Shown one piece after another: positions 26,222-36,390 of a stretch of DNA of 64,000 bases. The DNA lies in contig CM041465.1 of assembly GCA_023213395.1 (NCBI GenBank), forward strand, positions 227,981,741 through 228,045,740, given 5' to 3'. Numbering within the stretch: position 1 is the first letter of the stretch; every line of letters begins with the position of its first letter. The notes under the pieces are model-generated. The model saw nothing but the letters and a program-made list of their open reading frames with translations. It did no database searches and was not told the origin of the DNA. The position numbers and the translations under genes are program-made. Source of the DNA: Cycas panzhihuaensis (taxonomy: Eukaryota > Cycadophyta).

Positions 26222-26406
26222 TGTTAGGAAATACCTTATATGCAAACAGGCTCAAGATCATTTATGAATATAATAGACTCAAAGAGAATATATACATGGA
26301 ATAAATAGATTTGATGTGGGAACCCTTGCAAGAAAAACCCACTAAAAAATAATATTATGATAACATTTTTACAAATCTATTATATTACATTCTAATGAAC
26401 CTTAGA
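26222..26406 (-). repeat. 5' LTR of element III, part 1 (copy A)
   Basis: Begins TGTTAGGAAATACC. Interrupted at TTAGA by element II and resumes at 31,195. Joined length 328 bp against 320 bp for the other LTR. Confidence 0.88.
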
Positions 26407-26657
26407 TGTTATGAACCCAGTTCGTAACTTGAAGATAATTATCAAATATACCAAAGAGCACATGAACACACCAAAGAAATTTATAGTCAACAGACTAAAT
26501 ATTTTATTGAAAGATATGAATGATGATGTATAATAAATACATTAGAGGTATCTATTTACAGGTGCATAATAGGCCCTTTCAATAAAAGTTCACAACTCTT
26601 CAAAAGGTGCCTTTTCATTAATAAATAATTGATTAACCTTAAAGAGGGTTTGTAATA
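26407..26657 (-). repeat. 3' LTR of element II, copy A
   Basis: 251 bp, TGTTATGAACCC to TTTGTAATA (copy B keeps the canonical AACA end). Confidence 0.9.
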
Positions 26658-26670
26658 ATTCCTCCCCCTT
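26658..26670 (-). promoter_or_regulatory. Polypurine tract of element II
   Basis: Minus strand AAGGGGGAGGAAT directly before the LTR. Confidence 0.85.
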
Positions 26671-27175
26671 AAGATGTTTCGCCCATGAAACAAACTCAGA
26701 TGATTGGTTGATCACTTTGTTCAAGGTTGTTCATAACAAAAGCTTCTTCTCGAAATGTTTCATCTTCGAAACCTAATAACGATTAGCTTGATGTTTCCTC
26801 TAGTTAATAAAAGGATATCATAATCATCTGATGTATGTCATCAAGTCATATTTGCTAGAACTTTAAATAATGAATACGTATACAATAGCAAGCTTGAATA
26901 GGTTGATGGAATGGTGGGAAAATTAGAATTCTTTGGTAGATGTCAATTACAAAAATATTGAATTCCTATATGCTTTTGCCTACAAGACAAAGATGGTTGC
27001 CACAAAATCTTCCATTTGATTTTGATTTAAGTTGTCGACATATATAGTATTATTTTGGAATGTATGGTTTAATACCACTGCTTGAAAACTTCTCAGATTT
27101 ATTAGGAAATGAAATAACTTTTGGTGACACTAAAAAATCCTTAGATGATATAATTATTTAATTCATATTATTCAA

Positions 27176-28467
27176 TTAATTAAGAAGTGAGCTTGATATT
27201 GTCGGTATCAGTAATTTTTGTCTAGATGGATCAAGAAATGTTATTAGTACTGGCTGATTATTCTTCAATTAATCAAGGAATATAGATATTACCACTGGAA
27301 TTAGCGACCCTTTTGGTATATACTTGATATTTTTATAAATTGTTATATTTTCTTTTGGAAATGACACTAATATCTTATCTTTGTCAGCTACCAATGAGTT
27401 ATCCTTATTTTCTTGTAGTATATTATTTTCTTCTTCTTGCATGCTTAAATCATGTGTTGGGATTATGATTTGATTTATAGGCTCTTCTTCTTTCTGCATT
27501 ATGTGATCTTGTATCCTAATAGCTTTTAATATAGACGTATCATCCTTATCTATGTCGTTGATAGGTTTATCCATATGTCTTTTATGATTAATTAAATTCT
27601 CTTGATGCAACTCCTGTAATTTTTTTACTTGTTCTTTTAATTTCTTGTCTAATGCTAATAAGTAAGCATCACTGAGATTTACTAATGTTGGAGAAGATTC
27701 TTTATGTTTATCTCCACTTTCTGAATTTAAAATCTTTTCATTTCTTCCTAGTTTTCCATAAGTCCTTGCTTCCATAAGTCCTTTCATGGTCTTTGCTTCT
27801 ATTCGAAGAGATTTGCGTAAACCAATAAAATAGATATATGAGTTTTGATTGTATGTTGTTAACAAAGGTGGATTAGCCTTTACTTCTAACAGTTCCACTT
27901 CCCATCCATTTTTCAAATAATTTCCTTTAGGAAGTATTGCCCAAACCTTCAAATAATCTTCCAGCCAATGATGGTTAACTGACTTAATTCCCATTTGTTT
28001 AACAACCCTATATTTATCGCCTTCATGTTTGTAATAAATAAGATGTGTTACTTCACTTACAATTAATGGGTTTATATATCGTGCTCCCATTATTTCAACC
28101 ATTCTCATAATGTCATAATGATCTTGCCCTTGATATCCAGTTAAACAAATGCATAAGGATGCACTACCAAAAATGTCCAACGTATTTCTTACTGGTTTGT
28201 ACCATAATTTATCAGTATCTACAAGTACTCCATTGGCCAAACTATCTTCAACCCATAAGTACGTGACCAATGCCTTCCCATCTTTCCTAGCCATAGTGCA
28301 AATAGGATTATAATATAATGATTGATAGATAATGACATGAGTACAACTTGCATCATATCATTTTGTATTAAATGCCCCATTATACACAAGCTCTACTGTG
28401 TATTTGGTATGTGTTGTAAGGTCAAATCCTACTAACACAAATCTTATTCCACGAAATAATAGTCTCA
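27176..28467 (-). pseudogene. Tandem-BRCT protein fragment (At4g02110-like), copy A
   Basis: Minus strand. BRCT 1 begins at about 28,467 with FRGIRFVLVGFD, has a stop and frame disturbance, then CTHVII and NPIC. The open part (28,294-27,269, 341 codons) continues with KALVTYLWVEDSL, then BRCT 2: CLTGYQGQDHYDIMRMVEIM, VTHLIYYKHEGDKYRVVKQM and VNHHWLEDYLKVW with the conserved Trp. The order and text fit the N-terminal BRCT pair of plant proteins like Arabidopsis At4g02110, which bind phosphoproteins in DNA-damage contexts (family knowledge). The rest is low-complexity, Lys/Glu/Asn-rich. TAA at 27,269-27,271 replaces a Gln codon kept in copy B. Sense to element II; no intron is evident between the two BRCT domains. 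Confidence 0.85.
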
Positions 28468-29730
28468 TTCTAAGGGTGATAAATGGTGTGTAAAGGGATG
28501 CTAGATTATACTATGTAGCATACCTTTAAATAGTGGAGTGATGCCCTTTGTAGTGTCGTAACACCTTTGTATAATGTCGATGGCTAATAAGTATGCACCT
28601 AAGTAGTCATTCACTTGTGGTATCCAACAATTATTGTGGTATCTTGTGATCATGATGTATGATTTTTTAATGATCTTAGTTTAATATGCAGTGACTTAGG
28701 TAGATGATAGATTATTTTTGTAGTTAATTGTGGAAGTAGTATATATTACACTTAGTCTATTTGATTTTAATACTACCTTGGTTCTAACTTACCACCACTT
28801 TATCCACATTCAAATAGGTTTCTCCAATTACTGACTTTTTAGTTTAAGTTATTTTCTTCACACCCCTTTTTTTTAAAAAGAATATAATGACTTGGACAGC
28901 TCCAATAGCATTGTATACTAAAATCAAGTTGTAATTTTAAGCTCGGTGTGTTAATATAGCACATATTTTTCTTTTTAGTAGTTGAAGATATGTTAGCTTT
29001 AGAATATCAATTCTTCATGGAAGGCCATGTGTGTGATGTAGTCATTAAAAGTCTTGTGAAGAGTAAACACGCTCCAAAGTGCTTCTAACTTGTTAAAACA
29101 AGACATTGCCTTGTAATAATGATTTTAATCACAAGAATCAACCTGTTGGGAAATAGATAATCGATCAATGATAAAGGTCTTAGGCTTGGGCTACTAATCC
29201 CACAAACACTATTTTTTTTAAATATATTTATGCCCAAATATATATTCTTGAATATGTTTGCACTGGTTTTTAGAAATATGTTTACGCGGGTTAAAGAAAT
29301 TAATGATATAGTGACAATGCTTATCTGCTAGTAATGTAATTAATGGCTAATAACGTATATCCTTAGTTTTTTGGTGAATATGTTTATGCCAGATATGTAG
29401 ATCAATGTAGTGAATATTTGGAAGATGCAATTTAGGAATAGAACGAAATATATGTAATATATATATTACGTATTTAGATGGCAGACTTGGCAGTAGTACG
29501 AACGTAGTATTAATGCTGTAAATTACTACGACAACTCTATCAAACAATGATCGAAGTGATACGCATTGAAATTGAGTTGTTATGTTTGTAATTAAGTATA
29601 AGGTAGATGTTGAAATAGATGTTTGTGTAGATCTGGTGTGTTTTTGGGCAATGCAACTTTCGTAGAAATTTTTCTTAAATGTTCTATTGGCAGTGAAGCT
29701 TGCCCCTGTTTATAGAATTTTTAAATGGTA

Positions 29731-29767
<37 letters not shown>

Positions 29768-30928
29768 TTGCAGACTAACGCATAACTGCAAGCATTTTTC
29801 TATCTATATGGATACAAATAAACTGCGTGCTAGTGGTGAATATGACTATTCTACAAATTTATATGCGATAATATTACTAATTAAATGTGCATGAATTTAT
29901 TCACACCGTCGACCATCTATTTTATAGTATATGTATAATATGGCATATCAATGAGCATATATGATAATGGGGGCAATGTGCAACTTCACTATATGCACAT
30001 TATATGTTACAATCGAGCAATGTAGCTTTGCTGAATCCAAACTCAAATTATGGCTCTCTGTTTGTTTCTTGAGCAACTAATAGGCCAATATTTTAATATT
30101 GAGTGGCAGTTAATTGATCTCCAATGATTTTACGCAACTTATCAATTAGAATGTTAAGTATTTGCATAGATTAAATAATATATTTTGTGTGAATTAATAA
30201 TGGCTATTGTTCATATACTTTATGTATATGAATGTGTATTATATGAAATATATGAGACGAACTAAACTGATAAATGGACGAAAGCAACCCTGGGAATGGA
30301 ACACAACAAACAAATGGGAACGAACAAAAGTGTAGAAGACTAAATGGGGATGGAGAGATGGGAACAATGACATAAAAGACCAACTGAAAATAAACAAGAA
30401 TGGATGGATAGACGGGAATAGACGAGAACGAACGATGGAAAGGTAAGTGTAAATAGGATTAAAAAGATGCAGATGAATGGAGTAGTTGTTGAAGGCAAAT
30501 CCAACCCAGATAGAAAGACGAAGGAATAGAGGCTAAATGAAAATATATGATGTGACGCATAGAATAGAAGATGATATGCTAAATTAGGAGTCTTATTCAC
30601 GCAAACACATAAAGAGGGATATGAATGACAATAGAGAATAGAGACAAGCACATAGAGCAATAAGAAAACCACAAGTAGTAGCAATGAGAATGATGGAGAG
30701 TGGGACACAGAAATGAGAAACCCATCGCAGTAATAAGAAATGCAGTAATGAGAAACCCTGCGTTGCCAACAACAAGAAAGCTTGAAACAGTGACGAGAAT
30801 CCAGCAACAAGAAAGCTTGAAACAGTGATAAGAATCTAGCAATGAGAATGCCTGAGCTAGCAATGTAAATAGGAACGATGGATAGAAGTCAATTATAGGA
30901 TTGATAGCAGAGCCTAGCCCAGGAGAGT
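28468..30928. other. Element II interior, no gene recognised (copy A)
   Basis: AT-rich. A plus frame near 28,980-29,085 reads MLALEYQFFMEGHVCDVVIK but I do not recognise it. A TA microsatellite lies at 29,738-29,766. Overlapping minus frames at 30,340-30,941 are Leu/Ser/Phe-rich translations of a repetitive leader. Confidence 0.5.
30771..30840. repeat. Two 35-bp tandem units in the element II leader
   Basis: AACAAGAAAGCTTGAAACAG units start at 30,771 and 30,806 and differ at 3 positions. Partly related AATGAGAA(A) pieces stand before and after. Copy B at 61,241-61,310. Confidence 0.75.
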
Positions 30929-30940
30929 GCTCTGATACCA
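30929..30940 (-). promoter_or_regulatory. tRNA-Met primer binding site of element II
   Basis: Minus strand TGGTATCAGAGC, 2 bp from the LTR end. Confidence 0.92.
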
Positions 30941-30942
30941 CT

Positions 30943-31189
30943 TGTTACGAACCCAGTTCGTAAATTGAAGACAATTGTCAAATACACCAAAGAGCACACA
31001 AACACACTGAAGAAATTTATAGTCAACAGACCAAATATTTGATTGAAAGATATGAATGATGATGTACAATACATTAGAGGCCTTTATTTGTAGGTGCATA
31101 ATAGGCCCTTTTAATAAAAGGTCACAACTCTTCAAAAGGTGCCTTTCCATTAATAAATAATTGATTAACCTTAAAGAGGGTTCGTAACA
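30943..31189 (-). repeat. 5' LTR of element II, copy A
   Basis: 247 bp, TGTTACGAACCC to GGGTTCGTAACA, 12-bp terminal inverted repeats. Confidence 0.92.
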
Positions 31190-31194
31190 TTAGA

Positions 31195-31337
31195 TCTATA
31201 TTCATAAATCATAAGTGTCTCGAATAATACATTGACTTACATCTGTTGGCTCATTACATCATAATAATATCAATATTATTTGTACAATAATTTAGCACAT
31301 TAACATTAATTGGTATGGAGATAATATTATTCTAACA
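31195..31337 (-). repeat. 5' LTR of element III, part 2 (copy A)
   Basis: Continuation of 26,222-26,406 after element II; ends ATTCTAACA before GGTAG. Confidence 0.88.
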
Positions 31338-31342
31338 GGTAG

Positions 31343-34300
31343 GCCATTTTTTCCCATCATAGAAACATTAGTTTGTGAAAAACCATAGCCCTACCTTCTC
31401 ATGGTTTTTGGCCTTCCTTCCCTCTATTTTCTTCCATAAAAGCTCATCCATTTTCTTAAGAAGGGAGAAGAACATTTAAAGTAACAAAGTATTACCAAAT
31501 TTATGACTGATCCTTGTGACCTTCATTTGGACTTTATGAAGACTTGTCTAAAGCTTGATTTGGGGCCATGTGTTAGAGAAATTAGAGACTTGGAGTTGAA
31601 TCTACTTCTCGTCATCCTCTTTTTCTCTTTTGGCTTCCTTTTCTTTCATATCCCTCCTCCTTCTTCAAGTGTCATTCTCTACTCTTATTCCTCTCTCCCA
31701 TCTCTTGCTCCTCTTGCTTCCTACAACTAATTTGGAGCTTTGATTTGGAGGGTTTAGAAAAGCAAGCCACTAGTTTGAGGCACAACTCTATATTTTCCTC
31801 AAGAAAGTGCTTCTTTATTGCTAAGTTCATGGATTTCATTTCAAGTTTCTTTTAAGACTATTTCTTTCTCTTTGTTAATGAAAAGCTAGGTTATGGTTTT
31901 AGTTAATTTCACAACATAGATTAGTTCCTTTTTATAATTCTCTTTATTTCTTTTAAGAGAGTCTTCATTTTCTTTGAGTCCTTATTCTAGAGTGGAGAAC
32001 TCCTAAGTCCTTAAGTTCCTACTCATAACCTAGAAAAAACCCCATACATCTAGCCTTTTTGCTAAGGAGTTCTCTAGGGAGGTGAGTGATTTAACTTGGG
32101 AGCACAAGTTTGATGGCTTAAACCCTCTTTCCATAGAGTTATAAGCTTCCTTTTTCCCCCCTTTCTTTAGTATCCCATAGCCCTTTAGGTGTAACTGAAA
32201 TGTTGTTGAGGTTTTGAGAGCATACTCATTGTTAAAAGGATGTTTCTAGCATGATCTTTTAATTGTTTGGCTTCTAATGTCTATTATAGCTAACATAATT
32301 ATCTCTTTCAAATTAGAGGCTTGAATGGAAAGTGAAGATTTTGTTTAAAGATTCTTTACACCAAATATTTGTTAGGTTGGTCCATCTTCACTTTTTATTT
32401 TCCTTTTTTAATTTTCCTCTCTCGTTTATTAAAGAAATATAATTTTTCAAAAAAGGGAAAAGGTAAAAGATAACTAGGAAGGGCATTCCTTAAGTGATCA
32501 TTGTTATGTTGGATTGCTTAGTCAAGTGTTTATTTAAAAACATTATCCTACTTTCTTTTTCTCAAGAAAAAGTGGGGGAATAGAAGTAACTAGGATAAAT
32601 ATAAGAGTATTCAAAGGGCCCCTATTCTTTTTACTCTCTATAGATGTGTTGAATACCAATTCTATCACCCTTTCTCTTTTAAAAATATAAAAAAACAATA
32701 AAAAAGGAAAGGAAATGCATGTACAAATCATTTAAATTAATTAGAATCATATTGAAATAAGCTAGTATTAGGATGTAATATTAAATTCATATGTTTGAGG
32801 CACTCTTAATAGGTGGGCAACATTAAGAGTCATGTTATTGGTTGATAGGTTATTATATAGGCTCACTATTATAACTGGCTTATAAAGAGATCATTATTAC
32901 TATATATGTACTTATCATTAATGCAAACCCCTTAAGGGATATATATTCATCTATTGGAAGTTTGATGGTACCTATTTCTTCCTTTGAAGCTTGTATAAAG
33001 TAGCTAGGTCTAAACAACCTTAATTGGTAGGTGCCCCCAATAATTGGCCACTGGAGTAGACATTATCCATGGACCAACTACTTCATTTCTACTTTAGCTA
33101 ATCTGCTATTTTTTTTGTTTAATGTTTAAGATCATGATAAAGATGTTTTTTGTACTACTTATTTTCTTTTAGCTACTTATTTATTGATTGGTTATAGTTG
33201 GTTTGTTTATTTGCTTTAGGTATTAATTAGCCTTTTCTCCTTTTACACTTCTAGTTGATTCATGCATGCACACCATCAATCCCTTTTAAGGGAGACTATT
33301 CATGAGTTCTCCTAAATTATCTAGGGCACTTTCTAAAGCCCTTTTCGATGGAAGAACATTTGTAGTGACTATGTTAGAGACTATCATATCTACTTGACCA
33401 TTTCATCATAGAATTTCTCTAAGTACTACCATTGTGCTACTAGAATTTCTAAGATTTTTAGAGTCAAGACACTTTCTATTTTACTTCTAGGTCTGTTCCA
33501 TCCTTTTATCTTAGAATTTCTCTAACATGTAGTCATTGTGTTGCTAAAATTTTTAAGACTTTTAATTAGCTAGTTACCTCCTTTTTATGACCATATATAC
33601 CTCATGACAACATGCAAGTTGTTCTAAGAGATAATAGCGTCTCTTACTAGATGGGACCTTATCCCTTTCCTTTGTATATTTTTTTAGCATTCTCAAGCCT
33701 CATGATGATGTTAATTCAAATCCTAGGATGACTTCACCTTTCTTCTGAGATCTAACTTAGCATCCTTACCATTCCATTATTAGATCAATGATCTAGTGAG
33801 TAAACATATCTACCTTCTCTCTTGAGGAAGAAGACCCTCTTCTAGATTATATTAAGGATGCACTGAGCATCAAGAAACTTACTTCTCATGATCTCCTCTT
33901 CAAATAGCTTAAATATAATTCCTTATTGAATCAAGGGCCTTATGGGTTTTCCCCACAACATTCCTATCTGTAGTTGATTCCTTTATAAGCAGTGCATCAA
34001 TATATAACTCACACTAAGGCCACTTCCCAAAGTCCTATGTAGGGCCTCACTAAGGGCATTCCTCAATATGTCAAAGTCCCATCAAATGGAATCTAATAAG
34101 TCATGCCAGGACTTTCTAGGTAGATACCATGATTGACCCAAATACTATTCCTTTCTCTAAAGGGACACATGTTAGTCCTTCATATTAGTATAATCCCAAA
34201 CTTCATATAATAGGATTATTAGCTTATTCAATGCCTACCACTAATTTGCTCATCATGCATATTCATGTGGGTCACTAATAGCAGAAATCCCTACTATAGT

Positions 34301-34807
34301 TTTACTCCTATCAAGACCATATCACTTCCCTATTAGACTAGGCCCCAACTACCACAACATTATCTGACTAGACCTAATCTAGCTAGATACCTAACTCAAA
34401 CACTTAGTTGGAGCACCCAACCTTAGATGAGTAGCTTGATTTTACCTTAGTAGTATCCACCCTAGTCTTATAACCCAATTCACATGCTTAATCAAGCTTA
34501 GAATTATAACAAAGATGAAATACTTAGTCCCATTATAAAGCCTACATTCCAACCAATTGGTGTCACTCCTTTCCAAAGAGTAAATCTTGCATACTAGGTT
34601 GCTTAACCATACTAATGGGTTGCACAAGCTCAATTACCTCCACCTTAATAAAGTTTAACTTAGAGATGCATTATTGTAGCTTATATAATTCCTCCCTTAG
34701 CTATAAGGAAATCATTTATGGATTATAAGAGGAACCCATTTCCCACAAACCCTTATTATATACTCTTCCCTAAAACATATATTTTCTTGAGCTTCTAAAG
34801 TTTAATA
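31343..34807. other. AT-rich DNA right of the Copia nest, no gene recognised
   Basis: The part to 33,530 is duplicated in copy B (61,813-64,000). A plus frame of 75 codons at 31,503-31,730 (starts MTDPCDLHLDFM, serine/leucine-rich end) is conserved only as much as its surroundings. From 33,531 on the sequence has no partner in the window; it may be decayed upstream gag of the Gypsy relic. Confidence 0.45.
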
Positions 34808-35280
34808 GAGAACCTAGGCAAGATCTCATAAGGCATGTATACTCTTTCATTTTAGCCTATATAGACTATTCATCTTATGATCCTATGATGATGAGGTTTT
34901 TCAAAAAGATGTTATAGGGTGATGTACTAAAGTGTTTCTACATATTACCTAATGCTTTAGTCTTCTTATTTAAACAACTAGTTGATAGCTTTATCTACTA
35001 CTTTAATGTGGCTTATTATTTTAAGACAGGAGCAAAATCCCTTTCCTCTACTAGGCAGGAGAGTGAAGAGTTTGGTTGTGGCTTCATATGACACTTTTGA
35101 GATTTGGTCCATACATGCCAAAGTCCTTTAATTAATACTCTACTCTTTGATCCCTTCACTAATGCCCTTAGGCCCTAAGTGCACTTTGAGGTACTTAAGT
35201 TGGGGCTCGTGGGCCCATGACATATGATGCCATAATTAAAAAGTGTCTAACCTTGGAATTTTATGAGATTCAAGCAAGAG
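34808..35280 (+). pseudogene. Gypsy-type gag relic
   Basis: A single frame without frameshift but with about seven stops. It reads QDLIRHVYSFILAY, DPMMMRFFKKML, stop, GDVLKCFY, then FKQLVDSFIYYFNVAYYFKT, SLSSTRQESEEF and a CGFI-HF-DL stretch. This fits the retrotransposon gag domain of plant Gypsy elements (family pattern: P..HL..Y...M..Y......L...F...L.G.A..W...L......W..L...F...Y.....R..L....Q...ES...Y..RWR). The role was particle formation. The protease relic follows about 950 bp downstream on the same strand. Confidence 0.7.
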
Positions 35281-36227
35281 TTAAGAAATTAGACAAACCA
35301 TCCCTTTCCACTAATAAATAGAATGTGACCCAAGAATAACTTAAATCTACTTAATGAGATAGGGTGTATGACAGTCTCACTTCTATAGTGAGGGCATATA
35401 AGAGGTCCATTAATATCAAACTAAATGTCGCCTCCTTCAATAACACCAAACCTAGAAAGGATGCAAAGGTCATTAACTTTGTTAAGTAAAATAAAGACTT
35501 ACAACTTAAAGCATAAGCACTTAATTAGACTCCACAATGCTTATATCACTAAACTAACATCTAGGAATGAGATAATTACTTTAAGATTAAAGAGAACCTC
35601 AAAAGACATAAGAAGAACATACAAAACATAACCTCTTATCCTAATAAATATTAGTTAATCCATAAGGATCCCCTTTTTGAACATGACCAAAAATCTAAAG
35701 TTTCAGGAAACCCTAAAGTTGATGAGGAATCCAATGATTCTAACATTGAAATGAAGAAGAAGCCTTCTTCCCCCAAATATGATTTTAAAACAAGATTAGC
35801 TTGGTGAAAAATTGCATCCCAAGGATAGTGACCTAAGAAAAACCATCAATATAGTTAAGGCTACCAAGACATTTATTGTTTTTAATTTTGAGAAGGGCTC
35901 ATATTTGAAACCCTTAGATCTTCTTGATAAGCCAATCTACTCCAACTTTAAGAGGCCTATTCTATAAACCATAAAAGGGAAATCCTTCTCAATTGTAGAG
36001 GAAATTATATCATTATCTACTAGAATTTTTACCTTAAACCTTATGAAGAGTTGCCTCCAATAAAAGTTCTTATTAGAAACCCTAGGTGTCAAAACTGCTA
36101 ACTCGACGTGATCGATTCTCTCATTTAATCCTCTGAAGCTTGAGGATGGAAATGGAGGAATCACAATGTCATCTCACTCTTTTACATCCTTATCAAATCA
36201 TATGACTATGATTTCTAAAGCTATATT
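35281..36227. other. Gypsy gag-protease interval, decayed
   Basis: One frame near 35,690-35,800 reads DEESNDSNIEMKKKPSSPKY, a hydrophilic linker typical between gag and protease. No zinc knuckle is seen. Confidence 0.4.
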
Positions 36228-36390
36228 GTGGACTTAGGGTCCTCAACTAATGTTATTCCCTTAAGGCTCTTTAAAGACTTGTAGATTTCGGTATATGATC
36301 TAGTTGACTAGGTTTGATAGGGTTATGATAAAACCTAGAAGGCACCTAAGGGCAAGGTTACCATTCCCTTGAATTTATTTAATTTTTTTT
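36228..36390 (+). pseudogene. Gypsy-type aspartic protease relic
   Basis: One frame reads VDLGSSTNVIPLRLFKDL, stop, ISVYDLVD, and after further stops GYDKT and KAPKGKVTIPL. The usual form is the D(S/N)GSS.N..P catalytic loop of Gypsy retropepsins followed by I..Y.L......GY/AYD....GK..LPL. The catalytic Asp is present, the next residue is Leu. Several stops but no frameshift. No reverse transcriptase follows. Confidence 0.65.

Larger units (their letters stand above)
26407..31189 (-). mobile_element. Element II: Copia-type element with BRCT gene fragment, copy A
   Basis: Minus-strand element in the 5' LTR of element III. 3' LTR 26,407-26,657, 5' LTR 30,943-31,189. LTR ends are inverted repeats TGTTACGAACCC / GGGTTCGTAACA. 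Primer binding site 30,929-30,940, polypurine tract 26,658-26,670, perfect 5-bp target duplication TTAGA (26,402-26,406 and 31,190-31,194). The interior of about 4.3 kb carries a host BRCT-protein fragment in sense orientation and no recognisable gag or pol. Its LTRs differ at roughly 24 positions by eye, about 10%, so it is old and non-autonomous. Confidence 0.92.
17933..31337 (-). mobile_element. Element III: outer Copia-type LTR retrotransposon, copy A
   Basis: Minus-strand element. The 3' LTR is at left (17,933-18,252); the 5' LTR at right is split by element II (26,222-26,406 and 31,195-31,337). LTRs start TGTTAGGAAATA(C) and end in AACA on the plus strand. A perfect 5-bp target-site duplication, GGTAG, lies at 17,928-17,932 and 31,338-31,342. 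Internal sequence remains at 18,253-18,976 and 24,174-26,221, with integrase relics on both sides of element I. Reverse transcriptase and RNase H are missing between the integrase relic and the 3' LTR. The two LTRs differ from each other far more than each differs from its copy-B counterpart (about 5 in 320), so insertion predates the duplication. Confidence 0.9.

Noticed and set aside
30340-30941. Overlapping Leu/Phe-rich minus frames as membrane proteins
   Set aside because: They lie in the leader of element II over tandem repeats; several overlapping frames look equally hydrophobic, so this is composition only.
31503-31730. 75-codon frame conserved in both copies
   Set aside because: It is no more conserved than the surrounding non-coding DNA, and there is no recognisable domain.
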